DNA of 64,000 nt. Origin: Hymenochaete sp. R1. Taxonomy: Eukaryota > Basidiomycota > Agaricomycetes > Hymenochaetales > Hymenochaetaceae. The notes below the pieces were generated by a model. The model was not told the DNA's origin and searched no databases. It worked only from the letters and a program-made list of their open reading frames with translations. Location of the stretch: NCBI GenBank assembly GCA_019400425.1, contig JAFREE010000057.1:62001-126000 (forward strand), in the 5' to 3' direction. Below, in pieces: positions 59,601 through 64,000 of this stretch (the first letter of the stretch is position 1; each line of letters opens with the position of its first letter). The translations under genes were made by a program, and so were the position numbers.

Positions 59601-60539
59601 GAGGCAGTAATCAATGATAGAGACGCCAAACTTCGCTATCTTGGTAAGTCGTTTTACTTAGGCATAAAAGGCTGACAGATGCATGCAAATTGACCTTGCC
59701 CGTGCGTGTTATCAGTACGGATCTTTCCTTGGGCACAAATGAAAGAATGTGTGAACAAGCAGCATGATCGATTGATATAGGATTAGGCTAACCCGAAACA
59801 CACACGGTTTGAGGCTGTGGGTGGCGAAGGCGGACATTAAAATATGCAAACGCGTACCGTTGTTCAACGGCGGAGATGGGTAAAGGATAGGAATGGAGAG
59901 ACGGGAGTACAAGAAGGAAGAGGATGGACATGTACGTACAGGAGCGCAACGAGAAGAAAAAAAAGCAAGGAGGAAGTACGAGTGGGAAATGTATAAGTCT
60001 ACGGGCGATTGGGTGCAGTAAGTAAAGTTCAGGAGCGCGTGTTTGGCGTCGGGGAGTTCATGGACGGCATCGGTGATTATTGATTATTTGATAAGTGTTG
60101 TGAACGGTATTTGTATTATTCTAAACATCCGTCATTGTCTCGTTTTCGTCTTTTTTCATCTCCTCATCTATAGATCTCTTCTTAGTTCCCGATCAGGTTC
60201 CGATGCCGTACACCCGCTTCTGAGGTGTTTGTTGTTAGGTAACGCCCGAAAAGGCTATTGGACCCTGCCGCAACCGACCCTCCGAATCCAGGAAATCCTC
60301 ACAGCCTGTGCTCGTCTGTGTGCTTCATTGGGCGTTCTACCGAGTCCGGCATCTCACTACAAAGAGATTGATTCTCCTCCTTCAATGGCCTTTACGACAA
60401 GGATAGCACTGCTTGCCTTCCTAGTATAAATTGAAACCGCGTTCGTGTTCCTTTTCCCTCTTGCTTCGCCCCCGCTTGGCTGCATCACTCCACAACATCT
60501 ACATCTTCACCTTTCAATAACACCGACTCCGGAAGGACC
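53682..60539. other. Long gene-poor interval
   Basis: Almost 7 kb without a gene I can support. Short frames have no introns I can join or family signal. Two have somewhat coding-like composition: 58334-58675 (minus, 113 residues, SVNLSVPIRSPFPHKLPTDA) and 58872-59159 (plus, 95 residues, ILDLLANSRKLLDRIADGG). A possible P450 relic is annotated separately. No long terminal repeats, terminal inverted repeats or transposase motifs were seen by eye. Confidence 0.4.
57885..58020 (+). pseudogene. Possible cytochrome P450 K-helix relic
   Basis: The plus strand reads EMTYTLVWLHEALRLYVLLP, with the ExxR-type core HEALRLY of a P450 K helix, and then a stop. In the next frame the sequence continues ILSKDTQ, where family members often have an isoleucine-proline-lysine stretch. 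I found no heme-binding loop or membrane anchor nearby. It would derive from a P450 family other than the three intact ones here. It is weak evidence and could be chance. Confidence 0.3.
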
Positions 60540-61618
60540 ATGTCTTCGGCATACGACGTTCGTCTCGCCCCCCTCCCGGTTCAGGACACACCCCATCCTT
60601 CTTATCATCACTCTTATTCAGGCTCTCATCATCGACAGGAGCCCACACGAGATCATTGGCGCCAGGAGCCAGCTCCGAGACATTACTCCGCGCCACATTT
60701 GCCTCCGAATGCCGTCTCGACCCCCGAGCGGGGTGCCGTTCCGTCTTCATCATCTGTCTCCCCGGTACCGATGATGTCGTCCCATCCTCCTCGGGGTCAT
60801 TCACAAAGCCTTCCGCCATTTGCCCCTCCTTTTGTGCCTCCCATGTCACCTCCAACCGATCCTTCGCACGCCCACTCTGCATCGCATGCGCCGTCTCCGG
60901 CGGGAATGGGTTTAGCAGACCACGTTCCCCGTGCATGGTCACCTTCTGCCGGAGTCCGCCGTACGTAACCCCTCATGAATTTCCCTCAATGTAAATCCCG
61001 CTTGATCACTTACGCACCGCCTACTTTTTTGTCTTCCATTTCTTCCATTAGAAATCGACGACCCGAACCTCACGCACGAACGTCGCCTACAAGAGCGGCA
61101 ACGAGCGGGTCTCCCTGCTCCGCCAACGGGGCACGATCTCATGGTGCTTTTTCCTGCTCCGTCTCCCGCTGCACCACCCCTTTCGTACGCTCCGTTCGCC
61201 GAGGCTTTCGGGAAGAATGCTGGAGGCCCGTCTTCATCTTCAAGTCCCGGCTCAATGGCCACATCCCCAAAGGGCAAGGGCAGGGAGAGCGAGGTCGTTC
61301 GACCAGTCCCCGTACCGATCCCAACAAGCACGTGGTTTGCACGCCAGGAAAGCGCTTTCTTTGCACGTAAGGATGTTGAGAGGAGAGGGGTCTCGAATGG
61401 AAATGGAAAAATTAGCTAGTCTGAGCCTTCGCTCTTTTTTTTGTTCCCCCTTGCACTTGCATTCTGTCTTCGCCGATAAACTATAGTCGTTAATTTACAC
61501 TTGAACTTTGCAATGCCAACTTTGATTCAAAGACCACGAAGAAGAACCCGATCTAGAAGACGGGGAATGGGTCGTTATTATTGAAATGCTGGAATACCCA
61601 TTCCCTCTACAGCTTTGA
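60540..61618 (+). CDS. Pro/Ser/His-rich hypothetical protein
   Basis: Three exons (60540-60960, 61052-61366, 61533-61618) sum to 273 residues. The first exon is low-complexity (Ser, Pro, His; for example SSAYDVRLAPLPVQDTP). The second encodes DDPNLTHERRLQERQRAGLP and then Pro/Ser/Ala-rich sequence. The third is acidic and ends EEEPDLEDGEWVVIIEMLEY plus a few residues; it follows a good GTAAGG donor and AAAG acceptor in frame. If the last intron is retained, translation stops at 61419 instead. The charged RRLQERQRAG helix and the acidic end look conserved in type, but I do not recognise the family. It is probably a disordered scaffold or regulator. Confidence 0.6.
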
Positions 61619-63236
61619 GTGCTAGATAATTGTATCCTCAAACTCTTTGAAGAGAGAACGAACTATCTAGTTTAGCGTTACATGGCTTAGTGGTTTGTAG
61701 CACTAAATTTCAAGTGATTTCGATATCACCTTTCTCGACTAGTAGACAATTCGGCGGGTTTACTTCACCATATGAAGCGACGTTTGTTCTTAAAAAACAG
61801 GTCTAAACCGGCCTTGTGTAAAAGGGGGGATATTAGTCTGAGCCACTGACTCGAACTCAGGACGTACGACAATACACGCTTTTTATTTAACCCAGAACGG
61901 GTGTTTCGCTCACACTCAATCTTTACAGTATTAATGCAATGTCCCTCATATAAATATACTGTCCCCTTCTCCACTTTTGCCACCCAGCTCTCTATCCTCC
62001 ACTCCATCGTTTCCGAGACTTAATACTGTATCAAACCTGTAGCCAATAACACCTATGTCGACCCTAGCCCTCTGGCTGTCAATCTCTTTAGTAAATATGT
62101 GGACACGGTTCGAGTCGGCTAAAACGTCCCAGCGACGGGTCTTCTGCTGCATGAGAATAGCATACAATAAGCGAGAGGGCTCGTAGAGGGAATACCACGA
62201 CGTCGCTCAGTTCTCCGAGACTCTCCTGAGCTCCCTCCACGGGATCCGACGAAGTACAAGATCATAGGCTTCTGTAGCTTCTATTTCCAGGAGCTTGTCG
62301 AGAAAGCAAGACATTTGAGGGACGGGGAACCGGACGGCCGTGGTGATCAGTCCCTCCTTGACGTTAGCGGCAGTTTTAAGTCTGGGACAGAGAGGTTTGA
62401 CCATGGATTTTTCGATGAAGATTACGTCGAGAAGCAATAACCTTCGTTGAAGCGCATGTCGGAGATTCTTCACTGTCTAGCGCTGCAAAGGCTCCTCTCC
62501 CCTCCCCCTTCGCGCCAAGACGCCTGCGTCAATGTGCGAGTTTCATTGAGAAAGCTGCTCAGATCCGGGGAAGAATATGTTAGGAGTCGGCTAAGCAAAG
62601 TCTGGAGTTCTCAGCATCTGGGGGCCCTAGAGGGTACAGTCGATAATGCGAAGAACCAGATCGTACCACCGTGACTTGCAGCCGAATTCGAAGCATTGGG
62701 GTCCACAGATACCCCTCCCACATCAACAGCGGCGCAGCAAAGGGGTATCCTTGTACTTTGCTGACGTCTGGATGAAACCTTCCGTAAGAAGGTCGATACA
62801 CCACGGAAAGGGAAAAGATACTTACCTTCTTCGAAGCGTCAGAAGACAACCGCAGAAAATATTCGACTGGAGTCTCCAGACTCGAGGAAATTGAAGCTAG
62901 CCTCTCTGATGCTGCAAGCCCGGAGAAGAACGAATACCATACGAGGAAAGCTGCACGCCAACCTCATGTTCAAGCTGTTGATCCGTACTTCTCTATTCCG
63001 GAGAAGCGAAAAGAGTTAGAGGGTCGTATTTCCAATACGAGGAGATAAAGAAGTTCTTTGAGGAGATACTTTGGAGGCCGCAGAAAGGTGAAGAAACTAA
63101 TAAAAGGGAAAGGAGATTTGGCATCAAAGATAAAGGCTTGCACCTCCTCTGTATATCGCAAGCATAGTGGATTTATAAACCCGTATACACAGATTATAGT
63201 CATTATTTGACTAAAAAGGGAAGTCTTAGAGAGAGT

Positions 63237-63274
<38 letters not shown>

Positions 63275-63615
63275 CTCGAAGCAGAGTTCTTACTTAGGTA
63301 ACCGATGGATGAGTGAAGCCGTGATTAGGTAAAAAAAATATTTGTAATATGTCGATCTCCGAAGCTTTTCCGCCAAAAAGGGAGTCGGATCGAATCGAAT
63401 TGAGAGAAACGTCGGAACAAAACCTCCACATGAAATCGCAGCCCTCAGCTTTCTTATGGCCGTAGTCTATGACTGACTACGGTATCTGCCATTCTGATAA
63501 AGGGTTTCGTCGATATTGTACATGTGGAATTCACAAGTCTCGTTACGGCCCAAGACAATCATTACACCGAAACACCTTGCTTACAAAAAAAATTCATTAA
63601 TTCAACCTCAATTTC
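61619..63615. other. Intergenic region before the hemerythrin-like gene
   Basis: About 2 kb without a supported gene. Frames at 62207-62473 (minus) and 62646-62894 (plus) have charged residues but no family signal. A GA microsatellite lies at 63239-63273. Two tRNA B-box-like sequences (near 61850 minus and 62108 plus) lack the rest of a tRNA. Confidence 0.4.
63239..63273 (+). repeat. (GA)n microsatellite
   Basis: About seventeen uninterrupted GA dinucleotides, preceded by a shorter imperfect run. Confidence 0.9.
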
Positions 63616-64000
63616 CTATACCGCATTTTTCATTTCCTCTGTCGGGAACTTCGCGAACACGTCTTTGAGCTTGTCGATTGGCGCTGCGAGAAAGCCTATC
63701 ATCGTCTCTAGCGGTGGTTGGTTCGGAGCGTCTGGGTGAGCACTGTGAATTGATACGACTTGAGTTAACCGAATCTATTTTTACAGTATCGAAAAGGGAC
63801 TCACCGGGTGGGGACAAACTTCTTCGTTCGCTTGAAGCTTTGTGCAGCTTCGGCACTGCCTTCCTTACCTAAAGCAGGTTCGAGTTGCGGGAGGTCTTTG
63901 GTCTCCTCGTTTCCGTTGTGCTCTCGAAGGTGGGCCATGATTTCCTGTAAGATGGTATCATAGTCGTCCGTGCCGGGTTGCAAAGATTCGATTCGGTACA
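63616..64000 (-). CDS. Hemerythrin-like (HHE domain) protein, 5' part missing
   Basis: Only the C-terminal part lies in the window; the gene continues beyond the right edge. Two exons (63805-64000 and 63616-63742) flank a 62-nt intron. The sequence reads DDYDTILQEIMAHLREHNGN, then DLPQLEPALG, SFKRTKKFVPTRAHPDAPN, MIGFLAAPIDKLKDVFAKFP and a stop. This matches the end of fungal HHE cation-binding proteins, whose helical bundle holds a di-iron site using His and Glu residues; here HLREHNGNEE carries His and acidic residues of the last ligand helix, and the FVPTRxHP motif is typical of the family tail. The role is probably iron, oxygen or nitric-oxide handling; the N-terminal ligands cannot be seen. 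Confidence 0.8.

Noticed and set aside
61800..61900. tRNA on the minus strand (GTTCGAGTC followed by a T run)
   Set aside because: A T-arm-like hairpin is present, but I found no A box, D arm or paired acceptor stem.
62090..62150. tRNA B box on the plus strand (GGTTCGAGTCG)
   Set aside because: No matching A box or cloverleaf could be drawn around it.

Overview
This window looks like a nuclear contig from a filamentous basidiomycete (most likely an Agaricomycete). Genes carry many short GT-AG introns (mostly 50-100 nt), promoters are CT-rich, three cytochrome P450s belong to one fungal expansion, and the housekeeping genes (eIF2D, METTL14, NAA30, NUP98, beta-carbonic anhydrase, a Rho GTPase, an MPP6-like protein) have fungal architectures. 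No bacterial operon, CRISPR array, rRNA or convincing tRNA is visible.

Layout. 0.4-4.5 kb: a tandem pair of coiled-coil paralogues of unknown function; the first carries a one-base frameshift. 4.9-7.2 kb: eIF2D/Tma64. 8.3-10.7 kb: METTL14-type m6A methyltransferase subunit with a Met/Gly-rich tail. 10.8-13.1 kb: P450-1 (minus). 14.2-15.7 kb: membrane RING-like protein (minus), divergent from NAA30 (16.0-17.1 kb). 18.0-19.9 kb: a single-exon protein with an integrase-type H2C2 zinc motif (minus). 20.9-22.2 kb: secreted GH17-like protein whose catalytic nucleophile position is Gln. 25.1-31.0 kb: tandem P450-2 and P450-3. 33.1-34.9 kb: beta-carbonic anhydrase. 37.7-41.0 kb: Rho GTPase with long introns. 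43.1-43.9 kb: small membrane protein with an acidic tail. 44.6-48.0 kb: NUP98/Nup116-type nucleoporin (minus). 49.2-49.8 kb: unknown protein. 51.2-52.2 kb: cytidine deaminase-fold protein (minus). 52.5-53.7 kb: MPP6-like protein. 53.7-60.5 kb: gene-poor, with one possible P450 relic. 60.5-61.6 kb: Pro/Ser-rich protein. 63.6-64.0 kb: hemerythrin-like protein cut by the window edge.

There is no single pathway. The most notable theme is very small internal exons that encode critical residues: a 14-nt exon (helix I AGxET motif) and a 23-nt exon in all three P450s, an 8-nt exon carrying the presumed acid/base Glu in the GH17-like gene, and 7-nt and 19-nt exons in the switch I/II region of the Rho GTPase. 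I reconstructed splice sites by hand. For most spliced models (the second and third P450s, GH17-like, Rho, NAA30, METTL14, carbonic anhydrase, MPP6-like, deaminase, RING-like, Pro-rich and small membrane proteins) the exon lengths sum to a multiple of three. A second theme is the 31-43 kb stretch, which has long intergenic spaces, many simple repeats and an excess of the palindrome ACTAGT.
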